Below are positions 18,854 through 26,742 of a stretch of DNA of 64,000 nucleotides, one piece after another. The stretch is from Pelosinus fermentans DSM 17108. GTDB lineage: Bacteria > Bacillota > Negativicutes > DSM-13327. The stretch's first letter is position 1, and each line of letters begins with the position of its first letter. The stretch is taken from contig NZ_AKVN02000001.1 of assembly GCF_000271485.2 (NCBI RefSeq), forward strand, positions 3,807,501-3,871,500. The letters are read 5' to 3'. The position numbers and the translations under genes were made by a program. The notes beneath the pieces were generated by a model that ran no database searches, had not been told where the DNA came from, and was given only the letters and a program-made list of their open reading frames with translations.

Positions 18854-18958
18854 CTATGGTGTATTTGTCGTGGGGACTATGCCAATCTCATTCCATTTTG
18901 ACCATTTGTAATATTGATCAATCCATACACTTAACTTCTTTAACCTTAGCTCTTTCAT
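18854..18958 (-). CDS. Small ORF (34 residues) overlapping the subtilisin stop
   Basis: An ATGA overlap with the protease stop codon opens a 34-codon frame (MKELRLKKLSVWIDQYYKWS... ending PTTNTP), closed by TAG just before a terminator. The overlap suggests translational coupling, and the Lys/Trp/Tyr-rich composition looks protein-like. No family is recognised and no separate ribosome site is obvious. It could be a small partner or regulator of the protease, or a remnant. Confidence 0.4.
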   Translation of the reverse strand: MKELRLKKLSVWIDQYYKWSKWNEIGIVPTTNTP

Positions 18959-19941
18959 CGTTTTTGACCCATAGCAACTTCGCCTTGCTTAACTGCTGTC
19001 TCCACCTCCATGGGATGCAAGACATTCTGGTAACCAACAGTCAGATCCAGGAAACCGTTGCCTTCTTTGATTTTTTTGTATCCTAACGTACTGGTCCGTT
19101 TGCAAAGCTGGGCATAAATCTCCGCTTCCGTGAGGGTGCGTTCAAAATCTTTTTCGCACTGATTGATGATCAGAGCCGCGGCCCCAGCAACATGGGGTGT
19201 GGCCATAGAGGTTCCGGAAAGAACGGCATAACGGCTGCCAGGATAGGTTGAAACAATCTCCACCCCCGGAGCAACCACATCAATCTCTTTATTCATCGTA
19301 CTAAAAGGAGCCAGCTTTTTGCTCAAATCCACAGCTCCCACACCGACTACCTCGTTATACCCGCCGGGGAACTGTCGTTCAACCTGTCCCGTATTGCCAG
19401 CAGCGCAAACCACCAGCACCCCGCTGCCTGTCGCCCGGACAATGGCGTCATGTAAGGCCGAATCATCCGTTTCTCCCCCCAATGACATAGAGAGAATACG
19501 CACTTTCTCCCCTTCTGCACCCTGCCACTGGAGAGCATAGTCGATAGCACGGATCAGATTTTGGTAACCCCCGTTTCCGCTGCTGTCAAGCACCTTAAGA
19601 ATCAGCAAATCTACCTGAGGAGCGATACCGACAACCCCCTGGCTGTTCTCGGCTGCAGCAATGGTTCCCGCCACATGGGTACCATGCCCATTATTGTCGC
19701 CAAACTGATCCGGGTCTCCATTATCATCAGTTGTAAAGTTGCGCCCGCCAATAATACGGTCTTTCAAATCAGGATGATCCACCTGGCAGCCCGTATCCAG
19801 GATGGCAACGACCACCCCTTTGCCCCGCTTACTTGGCTCCCAAACCTCCTGTGCTTTCATTAATTGAATACCATCGGGTATTTTTTCCGCATTGTCCAAG
19901 ATTTCTTTCACCTCAAAAGGTAGAAGCTTCATTTCATGCAT
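18955..19941 (-). CDS. Intracellular subtilisin-like serine protease (S8)
   Basis: 328 residues with the S8 catalytic triad: Asp in VVAILDTGCQVDHPDL, His in NGHGTHVAGTIA and Ser in LSGTSMATPHVAGAAAL. There is no signal peptide, and the N-terminus (KLLPFEV) resembles the short inhibitory propeptide motif (LIPY/F) of Bacillus intracellular subtilisins, which block the active site until cleaved. It is therefore a cytoplasmic, calcium-dependent protease, often active in stationary phase or sporulation. AAGGAGG lies 6-7 bases before the ATG. A 34-residue ORF overlaps its stop codon. Confidence 0.92.
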   Translation of the reverse strand: MHEMKLLPFEVKEILDNAEKIPDGIQLMKAQEVWEPSKRGKGVVVAILDTGCQVDHPDLKDRIIGGRNFTTDDNGDPDQFGDNNGHGTHVAGTIAAAENSQGVVGIAPQVDLLILKVLDSSGNGGYQNLIRAIDYALQWQGAEGEKVRILSMSLGGETDDSALHDAIVRATGSGVLVVCAAGNTGQVERQFPGGYNEVVGVGAVDLSKKLAPFSTMNKEIDVVAPGVEIVSTYPGSRYAVLSGTSMATPHVAGAAALIINQCEKDFERTLTEAEIYAQLCKRTSTLGYKKIKEGNGFLDLTVGYQNVLHPMEVETAVKQGEVAMGQKR

Positions 19942-20122
19942 GTTGATTCCTCCTTAAGTTCGCCTTAATTTAGATTCATGATCAATAAGGATCCTCTTGG
20001 CATAATAAAGCATCCTGATAAGCTGGAAAAGAATCCTATTTAGTTTCATTATACGCGATCACTTCTGGTAATAATAGGGAATTTCTTCACACTCTACTGC
20101 TGTTGATTCCAAAGCTAGCTTT

Positions 20123-20644
20123 TTAATTGCTTCGCTTATAGTCTTGAGCGATATTGTACATAGAATCGGCAAAAGTCTTTGGTTGGACAGATGTAAATCT
20201 GACAAGCTGCTTACGATCTTCCAAAACCAATCCTCGTGCGCTGAATACCCGAGTCTCAGTCACCGCATACATTTTCCTTTTGAGTTGAAAGACCATCTGC
20301 ATTTCACTGCAGGCAACCTCATCCCCCTCGTTCAGTTTTTCTTTGTAGACCTCATTCAGCTTGTCAATGACTTTTGGATCGGTAAAGATGGTTTTCGTTA
20401 GAACATTCACCTGTGTTTTATCTGTTTCATCAATGCTCAATGACTGATGGTCAAACACATAAATACCAATGTCATTGGTAAATACATACGACCAGCGCTC
20501 CTGCTCAATTTCTGCCATGCTCAGTTTGGGTCGAACACTAATCTCCCAGTCCAGCGGCGATATTCTATCTGACTCTTCCGCCTGTACGATAATACCGGGA
20601 AGCAGCAGCCAGCACAGCACCAATAGCAGCATTATCTTTTTCAT
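20123..20644 (-). CDS. Small secreted protein of unknown function
   Basis: About 173 residues starting MKKIMLLLVLCWLLLPGIIVQAEE, a clear signal peptide with cleavage likely after VQA. The mature part has W-x-I...YVFTNDIGIYVFDHQSLSID and a central Cys region (EVACSEMQMVFQL). The pattern (a Trp-rich start, a Tyr-Val-Asp strand, a Cys in the middle) recalls Adhesin_E-like or DUF proteins common in Negativicutes, but this is weak. ATG at 20644 has AAGGGAG upstream; the earlier TTG lies too close to that site. It is downstream of the receptor/propeller genes in the same direction, separated by a hairpin. Confidence 0.7.
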   Translation of the reverse strand: MKKIMLLLVLCWLLLPGIIVQAEESDRISPLDWEISVRPKLSMAEIEQERWSYVFTNDIGIYVFDHQSLSIDETDKTQVNVLTKTIFTDPKVIDKLNEVYKEKLNEGDEVACSEMQMVFQLKRKMYAVTETRVFSARGLVLEDRKQLVRFTSVQPKTFADSMYNIAQDYKRSN

Positions 20645-20701
20645 TGTTAACAAAGCTCCCTTTCAACTTTTACGATGGATGGAATGTAACTAAACCCCTA
20701 A

Positions 20702-20732
20702 GCGCAGCCTTCCAGCAAGTGAAAGACTGCGC
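20702..20732 (-). terminator. Hairpin after the propeller gene
   Basis: Twelve-base-pair stem (GCGCAGTCTTTC with GGAAGGCTGCGC, two wobble pairs) around a 7-base loop. It is followed by TTAGGGGTTTAG rather than a real T tract, so it may be a weak terminator or an mRNA processing barrier. Confidence 0.45.
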
Positions 20733-20777
20733 CAAAGAGTTTGCTTAGAATATAAATTACAGAGTAGGCTGCATATC

Positions 20778-22019
20778 TTATGGATTTTTCTTTTTGAGTT
20801 CGTCGGCAAGCGCTTTTGCCTGACGAGCCAGTCTGGCTTGGCCGACAAAGCCTTTAGCAGAAGCAGCAGCTGTGCCTGCTGCCATTTTGGCTGCTGGCGC
20901 ATCAGGAGCAATAAAGCAAGCTGAGTTGATTTCGGTGTAACCGGCATCATTCAGTGCAGCTGCATTAAAGGAAGTGGGTGTGCCGCCAGTTGTCGTAGGC
21001 AGGGAAGAATAGGCATCGATTTGGTTGCCTCTGACAAACCAGAAACGGCTAGGAGTGCTTTCTGCCTGTATGCCCCAGAAATAACCACTGGAATTAACAT
21101 TGTTCACGACCGTCCAGTTGGTTGTGCTGGGGTTTGCCAGATTAGCAACGGTCGAGCGGTAAATTTTTCCTTCCATGGCGGAAAAACTGGAATTATAATG
21201 CCCAACAAACACATAGGCATTGTTGGCATTGGCAATGCTGATATCGCGGAAGTCCCCCGCCCAGCCGGACGGCAAAGCAACATTGTTAACACTCATTTCA
21301 TTATCTTCATCGATTGTAACAATGCTCAGGCGGGTCAAAACATTTCCGGAACCGGCATTTTGCATGCCGCCCAGTGCACATATGTATAATTGATTCCCCC
21401 AAGGCTCTAGGGTAAAGCCGTTTCTACCCACTCTTACACTAGTTATAAAGTTTAGCGTACCATTAGTATTAATTTCATATTGCAGCACATAACTGTCGGC
21501 GTAGACCTCATAACCGCTCTCGGGATTGCTGCTGAACAGAGCATAGAGATAATTGCCGATAACAGCCAGACCTTCGCCATGCACATCGCCGGTCACCGTC
21601 AACGGAAAATCATAACTCGTCGCTGCCTGGGTATAGGCATTACTGGTCATATTCACTACCGCAATTTTTCCTAGGTCATAGCCAGTAGCGTACAACCAGT
21701 TGCCCTTAGTGGCAACGGCGTGCAGGTTGCGGACGGCAGCCCAAGTTTGGCTGGCAAGGGGCACTGCCCAGTTTCCCTGAGGTTGGATGATCCGATTGTT
21801 AATCAAATCCTCGGGATTGGCAACATTATACTGACGCAGCACCAGACGACTGCTGCTATGATCAAAAAAATTAAAAAAGGCGGCATCACCGTTCAAACCG
21901 GTTATTTTGGCCTTAGCGGCGGCGGTGTCAACACTTGACGTACGGCGGGAACCAGTAATGGCCCCGGCTTGACTATTCACATAATTGCTAATGGCATACG
22001 CAAACAAATTTTCAGACAT
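20778..22019 (-). CDS. Predicted beta-propeller-like protein paired with the TonB receptor
   Basis: About 413 residues in repeating strand-rich blocks (for example GNWLYATGYDLGKIAVVNM, GNYLYALFSSNP, GNQLYICALGG, NNAYVFVGHYN) spaced about 50-60 residues, as in seven-bladed propellers. The C-terminal tail is Ala/Lys-rich. The N-terminus (MSENLFAYAISNYVNSQAG) is not a recognisable signal peptide, which is odd for a partner of an outer-membrane receptor. AGGAG lies 10 bases before ATG 22019. It follows the receptor gene by about 110 bases in the same direction and so falls under the same cobalamin riboswitch. By analogy with Bacteroides BtuG, a corrinoid-binding propeller beside BtuB, a corrinoid-capture role is possible but unproven. 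Confidence 0.65.
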   Translation of the reverse strand: MSENLFAYAISNYVNSQAGAITGSRRTSSVDTAAAKAKITGLNGDAAFFNFFDHSSSRLVLRQYNVANPEDLINNRIIQPQGNWAVPLASQTWAAVRNLHAVATKGNWLYATGYDLGKIAVVNMTSNAYTQAATSYDFPLTVTGDVHGEGLAVIGNYLYALFSSNPESGYEVYADSYVLQYEINTNGTLNFITSVRVGRNGFTLEPWGNQLYICALGGMQNAGSGNVLTRLSIVTIDEDNEMSVNNVALPSGWAGDFRDISIANANNAYVFVGHYNSSFSAMEGKIYRSTVANLANPSTTNWTVVNNVNSSGYFWGIQAESTPSRFWFVRGNQIDAYSSLPTTTGGTPTSFNAAALNDAGYTEINSACFIAPDAPAAKMAAGTAAASAKGFVGQARLARQAKALADELKKKNP

Positions 22020-22129
22020 TGAACACACACTCCTTTTATTTTCGTTTTTTCTTTTTTCTAAAAGCTGTTTATACTGTTATTGATGGCTTTACATTGAAAT
22101 CACCTCCTTAACTCAACACCATAAATAGG

Positions 22130-25000
22130 TCAGAACGTATAGCTCATGGTTGCATAATAGGTGCGCCCCTGGATGGGAAATGCAACATTGTACCCTTCAC
22201 TCTGAAGGTTATTATAGGCTTTTAGCTTGGGTCCCTTATTAAAGACATCATTGACGCCCACTATCACTTCCAAGCCTTGGTAGAATTTATATTTGGCACC
22301 TAAGCCAATGGTGGTCAGCGCATCCTGGCCGTACCACTGGTTAGAACTATTGACCTTGGTGCTCTCGGTGAACATTTCTCCCAAATATTTAACCTCACTA
22401 AACAGCAGCGTCCGATTGTCAGGGCGGTAGCCCAGCCGCAGCGATCCTTCCCATTCGGGAGCATACGCCTGCTTGGCGTTCCTGTAGGTATTGGTACCAG
22501 TAGGGGAGTCATTTTTGATTCTGGCCTTGGTGTCAGTATAGGTGGCGGCAAGATCCAAATCCCATTTGTCCCATTTGAGGTTGGCCTGCATTTCCACACC
22601 CCGCGCCCGGCCTTCTGCGCTATTGCTGTAGGACCAATAGTCATAACCGTAACGCCACAACTGCAGGAGGTTTTTCGCATTACGGCCAAAATAGGTCAGC
22701 TGCAGCTTGCTGTCGGCGCCCAGCGTGCGGCCATCCCAAAGGGCGCTGACATCCCACTGTTTGCCTTCTTCCGGCAGCGGAAACAGGGAAATCAGGTTGC
22801 CATTGAGGTCACTGCGCGGCGCCGGCAGTATACCGGCACCGTCGCCGGCAATCTCATACAGATTGAGCAGCCGGAAATAGGTCCCGCCCGTGGCCCGCAG
22901 GGCGAAGTTGTCGTTCACTTGTTTTTTCAGGGCCAGCTGCCAGGTTGTCTTGCTCTGGGTTTCTTCGGCTTGCTGATTCCATTTGTGCTGGTAGTCACCT
23001 TCCAGCGGACTGGAGCCGAAGGTGGTAGACGAATTATAGCGAATACTGGGAGTCAGCCATAAATCCCCCCCTTTCCCTAACGCAATGGTATCCTGCACCT
23101 GGGCATTAAACATTTTCTGCTTATAAAAAGTGCGGTAACGGACAGTATCGGGATTGGTGCCGTCAGTGACCATGGAACCGGCGATATGCATTTTTTCATC
23201 CGAGTAGTTGACCATGAACTCAATCAGATGATTGTCCCCCGCCTTATAAGTGCCGTCAAGCATGCCGCCCCAGCGGTCGGAGTCGTACCGGCTCCATTCG
23301 CGGAATGGAATCTTCCAGTAGTAGGAGAGATCCTTGAACCATCTGCTGTTATTGCGGTAGCTTTTATTCGAGTCCAAATAATTGGCCGACCAGCCCCATT
23401 CCAAATTGCCAACATTATCACGCCGGCCGACTTGCAGCTCTTTAGTCGTAATTTTTTGTTTTTTATCCATATTCACAGATCGGCCTGTTTCACCATGTGC
23501 ATCGGCATCCCTGCCAGAACTAATACCAGCAAATTCCATTCCGGGAGTATCCCACAACTGCTGCGGCAAATGCCGGTCGATCTCCTTCCAGGCGCCTTTG
23601 ACTGTCCAATGGTCATCCTGCCATTTGACAATGGCATCGGTATTTTTATAGTCGTTATACCGGCGCCAGCGGGTGCCATCCCCCAGCTCAGCTTTGAGTT
23701 TTTCATATTTCTCGATGTCGGCCATAAGCGACTGCATCATCGTTCCGTCGGGCTGCCAGAATTCAGTATTTATTTTGGCAACATAATTCGCATAAACATC
23801 AAGATATTTGGCGGGATCGGCAGCTATCTCAGCATAACTGATGTTAATACTCATATCATTGTATAATTCCCTATAATAGGTTTGGGCATAGCCCTTTACG
23901 TCGCTTATGATCCCATTTGGGTTAGCGCTTGAGTCACCGGTGTAGATTTTGGACGTTATCAGTCTTTGATAGCCGTAATCATACAAAGCTTGATACTCTG
24001 CTTCATAAAGGGCGGTCTGGCCGCCGGGCAGCGCTTCAGTTGCAAACTTCACCCACTCTTCCGGGTTGTTTCGATAGTATTCGGCCTGAGCATCGGATAA
24101 GGTCTGTTTCGTGGCTACAGTCTCATAACCCGACCGGGTATCCACGTTGTTAAAAGTTGCTATCCCTTGATCGGCAACTGTTGTCAGAGAATTTTTCCGT
24201 TGTTCAATCTGACTAGCATAGGCCGCTACCTGCTCATCACTAGCATAATTCTTGTACTTGAAATCTCCTTCGCTCTGCTCCCGATTGATACCTACCATCA
24301 GGCTGCCGCTGCCCAGAGGTGCATCCACCTGTAAGCTGCCAATATAGCCGCCGTATGAGCGCTGCCCGATGCTGGCAGTGATATTTTCCTTGGTTGGACG
24401 CTTGGTCACAATATTGATTACACCGCCCATAAAGGTGCCGCCAAAGCGCGCCGGGATATATCCCCGGTATACCTCAATACGCTCAACGTTTTTAATCGGA
24501 ATAGTGGAGATATCCGCCGCCGCGTCGCCGCCAAGATTGAACAGCACTCCATCCACAAACAGCCCTACCTGTGCCGCCGTCGATCCGCGCACACTGACAG
24601 TGGTATATTGGCCTTTACCATTCACTTCGCGCACATGGACGCCAGGCACGTCTTTTAACAAATCAGGCAGGCTTTTTTGCTCGCCCTTATAGTCCTCCGG
24701 CCGAATAATGGTCACGGTGCCGGGCGAGAGCTTGGACTCCCACTCCGGGCGCTTGGCTTCTACCGTGAGTGCCGGTAAATCATAGTCTGTCTGCTGCTCC
24801 TCGCCTTCAGATTCAGCGGCATAGGCCAGGCTGCCCAATGGCATGACACCGACCACCAGCACACACCCCAGCCCCAGAGTCATTCGTTGCAGACTGCGGC
24901 ATTTGCGTCTTTTTGTTTTGCCCGTACTTTTCGTCAATTCAGATACGACCTGCCAACAGGAACGGGCGCGATTCCAGATGATTCTATATACATGGTTCAA
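22130..25000 (-). CDS. TonB-dependent outer-membrane receptor under cobalamin riboswitch control
   Basis: 956 residues. The N-terminal NHVYRIIWNRARSCWQVVSE is an extended signal peptide region (ESPR) followed by a normal signal (MTLGLGCVLVVGVMPLGSLA, then YAAE). The plug domain starts near YDLPALTVEAKRPEW with SLPDLLKDVPGVHVREVNG, VSVRGSTAAQVGLFVDGV and RIEVYRGYIPARFGG, then GGVINIVTKRP. The rest is a 22-strand barrel ending in a terminal aromatic (YYATMSYTF). The start is TTG, chosen because it opens the ESPR and has AAAGGA upstream. Cobalamin riboswitch 1 and its terminator lie between 25100 and 25380, so the likely cargo is a corrinoid (BtuB-like role). No tonB, exbB or exbD is present in the window. 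Confidence 0.93.
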   Translation of the reverse strand: MNHVYRIIWNRARSCWQVVSELTKSTGKTKRRKCRSLQRMTLGLGCVLVVGVMPLGSLAYAAESEGEEQQTDYDLPALTVEAKRPEWESKLSPGTVTIIRPEDYKGEQKSLPDLLKDVPGVHVREVNGKGQYTTVSVRGSTAAQVGLFVDGVLFNLGGDAAADISTIPIKNVERIEVYRGYIPARFGGTFMGGVINIVTKRPTKENITASIGQRSYGGYIGSLQVDAPLGSGSLMVGINREQSEGDFKYKNYASDEQVAAYASQIEQRKNSLTTVADQGIATFNNVDTRSGYETVATKQTLSDAQAEYYRNNPEEWVKFATEALPGGQTALYEAEYQALYDYGYQRLITSKIYTGDSSANPNGIISDVKGYAQTYYRELYNDMSINISYAEIAADPAKYLDVYANYVAKINTEFWQPDGTMMQSLMADIEKYEKLKAELGDGTRWRRYNDYKNTDAIVKWQDDHWTVKGAWKEIDRHLPQQLWDTPGMEFAGISSGRDADAHGETGRSVNMDKKQKITTKELQVGRRDNVGNLEWGWSANYLDSNKSYRNNSRWFKDLSYYWKIPFREWSRYDSDRWGGMLDGTYKAGDNHLIEFMVNYSDEKMHIAGSMVTDGTNPDTVRYRTFYKQKMFNAQVQDTIALGKGGDLWLTPSIRYNSSTTFGSSPLEGDYQHKWNQQAEETQSKTTWQLALKKQVNDNFALRATGGTYFRLLNLYEIAGDGAGILPAPRSDLNGNLISLFPLPEEGKQWDVSALWDGRTLGADSKLQLTYFGRNAKNLLQLWRYGYDYWSYSNSAEGRARGVEMQANLKWDKWDLDLAATYTDTKARIKNDSPTGTNTYRNAKQAYAPEWEGSLRLGYRPDNRTLLFSEVKYLGEMFTESTKVNSSNQWYGQDALTTIGLGAKYKFYQGLEVIVGVNDVFNKGPKLKAYNNLQSEGYNVAFPIQGRTYYATMSYTF

Positions 25001-25099
25001 AAAATATCATTCCTTTGTTACTTTCTTTACTTCTTGCCATAGTTGCTGGATGTTCTTACCGCATCTAAATAATCCAGCTGCTTATATAAAATAATAGCA

Positions 25100-25126
25100 A
25101 TAAAAAAAACTCCCATTTTGGGAGTG
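25100..25126 (-). terminator. Riboswitch-controlled terminator upstream of the TonB receptor
   Basis: Minus-strand ACTCCC-AAAA-TGGGAGT followed by TTTTTTTT, about 100 bases before the receptor start and just downstream of riboswitch 1. This is the expression platform expected for B12-induced termination. Confidence 0.85.
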
Positions 25127-25159
25127 CTTACGTTGGACCGCCAGAAAAATTTACGGCAG

Positions 25160-25380
25160 CTTTACGTAATCTCCTCCCTGTCACTCGCAGGTTAAGTGGT
25201 GATTGTTAGATAGGCAGTTCTCCTGACTTCGGATCATTGCTTTCCCACGCCTTCCCAAAGCCTAAGCTCCAGTGGCATTTATGCGAGATTGCTCCCCGTT
25301 ACAGTGGCGGGACCGTGCCGGCATTACACCGGTCTTCCCTATTAAGCCCCGAAGGGCACCTATCCCAATATTCTCTTGTA
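25160..25380 (-). ncRNA. Cobalamin riboswitch 1 (receptor proximal)
   Basis: Read on the minus strand: GGTGCCC...GGGCTTAATAGGGAA, then GGCACGGTCCCGCCACTGTAA, AATGCCACTGG, GGGAAGGCGTGGG and the B12 box GTCAGGAGAACTGCC, then a closing CCTGCGAG segment. All conserved blocks of the AdoCbl riboswitch are present in order. It controls the terminator at 25100-25126 and so the receptor operon. Confidence 0.95.
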
Positions 25381-25394
25381 TTTCATCTTATGCA

Positions 25395-25517
25395 TCATTT
25401 CATAACAATATTACATTGTCGCAATAGTATGACTTTTTCCCTATCCTCCCATCGCTCAATCTTGGATTTGACTTCTTTCAACTTGTCCATCAAAACACCA
25501 GTATTTTTCCTGATCAT
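25395..25517 (-). CDS. Small ORF (40 residues) between cobalamin riboswitches 2 and 1
   Basis: Begins MIRKNTGVLMDKLKEVKSKI and ends QCNIVMK, charged and helix-forming, closed by TGA about 15 bases before the 5' end of riboswitch 1. AAAGGAG lies upstream but only one or two bases from the ATG, so the exact start is unsure (an inner ATG gives MDKLKEVKSK...). It is the only frame between riboswitch 2 and riboswitch 1 and would be the product controlled by riboswitch 2. No family is recognised. Confidence 0.4.
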   Translation of the reverse strand: MIRKNTGVLMDKLKEVKSKIERWEDREKVILLRQCNIVMK

Positions 25518-25617
25518 TCTCCTTTCATTTGCTAACCATTATCTCTGTGATGATAAAATTCGCAGAGATTATGCTTCTTTTATGTACTCAAACTTATAGC
25601 ATAAAAGCTGCAGCCTA

Positions 25618-25822
25618 ATCTTCTTCCTGTCTTTCGCAGGTCAAACGAAGATTGTCCGTACAGGTAGTTCTCCTGGCTCCAGTTCATCGTCAACCCATCC
25701 TTCCCGGAATGTCTACCTCATCCCAGTGGCTTATTAGAGTCGACTCCGTGTTACAGTGGCGACCGCACCGGCTTTTAACCGGACTTCCCTATTAAGCTCT
25801 TTGCAAGGCACCTGTACCCGTA
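25618..25822 (-). ncRNA. Cobalamin riboswitch 2
   Basis: Minus strand: CAGGTGCC...GAGCTTAATAGGGAA, GTGCGGTCGCCACTGTAA, AAGCCACTGGGA, CGGGAAGG and AGCCAGGAGAACTACCTG. One core base differs from copies 1, 3 and 4 (ACTACC for ACTGCC), and the GGTCGCC block is shorter by two bases. No T-tract terminator follows, only an ATCTCTG...CAGAGAT hairpin near the small ORF, so control may be translational. Confidence 0.92.
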
Positions 25823-25843
25823 TTGCTATATAACATTGCGTTA

Positions 25844-25888
25844 ACGAAAATAAAAGAAGCCACCTGTGACACCGTCTCAAGAGGCTTC
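25844..25888 (-). terminator. Terminator between cobalamin riboswitches 3 and 2
   Basis: Minus-strand hairpin GAAGCCTCTTGAGAC...CACAGGTGGCTTC followed by TTTTATTTT. It ends any transcript starting at riboswitch 3 before riboswitch 2. A perfect 9-bp hairpin (TGCAGACAA/TTGTCTGCA, 25897-25917) precedes it and might serve in antitermination. Confidence 0.8.
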
Positions 25889-25944
25889 TTATTCCATGCA
25901 GACAAATATTGTCTGCACAAAAAAATGCAAAAATTTGCATCCAA

Positions 25945-26148
25945 ATCCCCTCCCCATCTCTCGCAGGTAAAACGGTGATCGTTGTACAGGCAGTTCTCCT
26001 GGCTTAGGATCATTGCGCCTCCAAACCTTCCCAGAACGATTCGTTCCAGTGGCATATCTTGGATTTGCTCCCCATTACAGTGGCGGGACCGCGCCGGTCT
26101 TCAACCGGCTTTTCTATGAAGCCCTTACGGGCACCTGTACCTATATTT
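25945..26148 (-). ncRNA. Cobalamin riboswitch 3 (most upstream of the tandem set)
   Basis: Minus strand: ACAGGTGCCC...GGGCTTCATAGAAAA, GCGCGGTCCCGCCACTGTAA, ATGCCACTGGAA, TGGGAAGG and AGCCAGGAGAACTGCCTG. All core blocks are intact. It is followed by a terminator and then directly by riboswitch 2, with no ORF between. Confidence 0.94.
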
Positions 26149-26299
26149 AGTTTTTTCAAAGGATTTTCAAATAATTCTATTTATTTCATTATAATCCTAC
26201 GGGTAAAAATATACAACTATCTTTATGGGATAAAGAATTCACTCAGACATTTTTTGTAAAGAAATGTTTCATCTATTTTTCTACACTTTCATAATAAAG

Positions 26300-26341
26300 T
26301 CCGAGGGAAATTCTCAATTTTGCTTAAGAATCTCCCTCGGA
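26300..26341 (-). terminator. Strong hairpin downstream of the toxin-antitoxin remnant
   Basis: TCCGAGGGA...TCCCTCGGA stem extended by ATTCT/AGAAT around an AT-rich loop; on the minus strand CTTTATT follows. It lies about 30 bases beyond the toxin fragment's stop and may terminate that unit. Confidence 0.5.
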
Positions 26342-26373
26342 TCGGAAATCATGAATCCGTTTTCAAAGTATAA

Positions 26374-26439
26374 TCATATGTCATCTTCGAGCTTGCCAAA
26401 AAGGATTTTGACGTAAACAGGGTTAATCCGCAGTTTCAC
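26374..26439 (-). pseudogene. Truncated RelE/ParE-like toxin (21 codons)
   Basis: A GTG overlapping the antitoxin stop opens a 21-codon frame (MKLRINPVYVKILFGKLEDD plus one residue) that then stops. The MKLRINP opening is typical of RelE/ParE-family toxins of about 100 residues; the catalytic part is missing. Taken as a truncated toxin left by deletion. Confidence 0.5.
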
Positions 26440-26609
26440 CGGCTACACTCCCAATTTTTTTCTGCTTCCTCGATAGACAGCCATTCATCACCATTTTTGA
26501 CCGCCGCTTCCGCTTCAGCCAGCTTAGACAGCAATTTGATGGTTGCCTGTGTCTTCTCATATTCTACCATATCAACAAGCGCATTATCACTTGTATTTTC
26601 AAGAATCAT
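26436..26609 (-). CDS. Small antitoxin-like protein
   Basis: 57 residues. The C-terminal part (AEAEAAVKNGDEWLSIEEAE) matches the usual tail of small RelB/DUF-type antitoxins (AEAEASVKNGEGWLSLDEL-like). GAGGG lies 7 bases before the ATG. It overlaps the truncated toxin frame by four bases, as in type II toxin-antitoxin pairs. With its toxin truncated it is probably an orphan antitoxin. Confidence 0.6.
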   Translation of the reverse strand: MILENTSDNALVDMVEYEKTQATIKLLSKLAEAEAAVKNGDEWLSIEEAEKNWECSR

Positions 26610-26673
26610 GAACTGTCCCTCGACTCATATAAATAGAAGCTAATCTTTTGTCGCTATGCTTACATAATGGTGT

Positions 26674-26702
26674 CACAATGTTATCACCATTTACATATAA
26701 TA
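26674..26702 (+). promoter_or_regulatory. Sigma-K-like promoter of the bclB-like gene
   Basis: CACA (26674-26677), 16 bases, CATATAATA (26694-26702) fits the sporulation sigma-K pattern (AC, N16-17, CATAnnnTA), 41 bases before the start codon of a predicted exosporium protein. Confidence 0.55.
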
Positions 26703-26742
26703 ATAATAATCCAATATTTTATTAAAGGAGGTCAATCTTATT

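Noticed and set aside
23186-23866. Long plus-strand frame opposite the TonB receptor
   Set aside because: Shadow of a GC-richer gene; no ribosome site, and the receptor sequence is clearly the coding strand.
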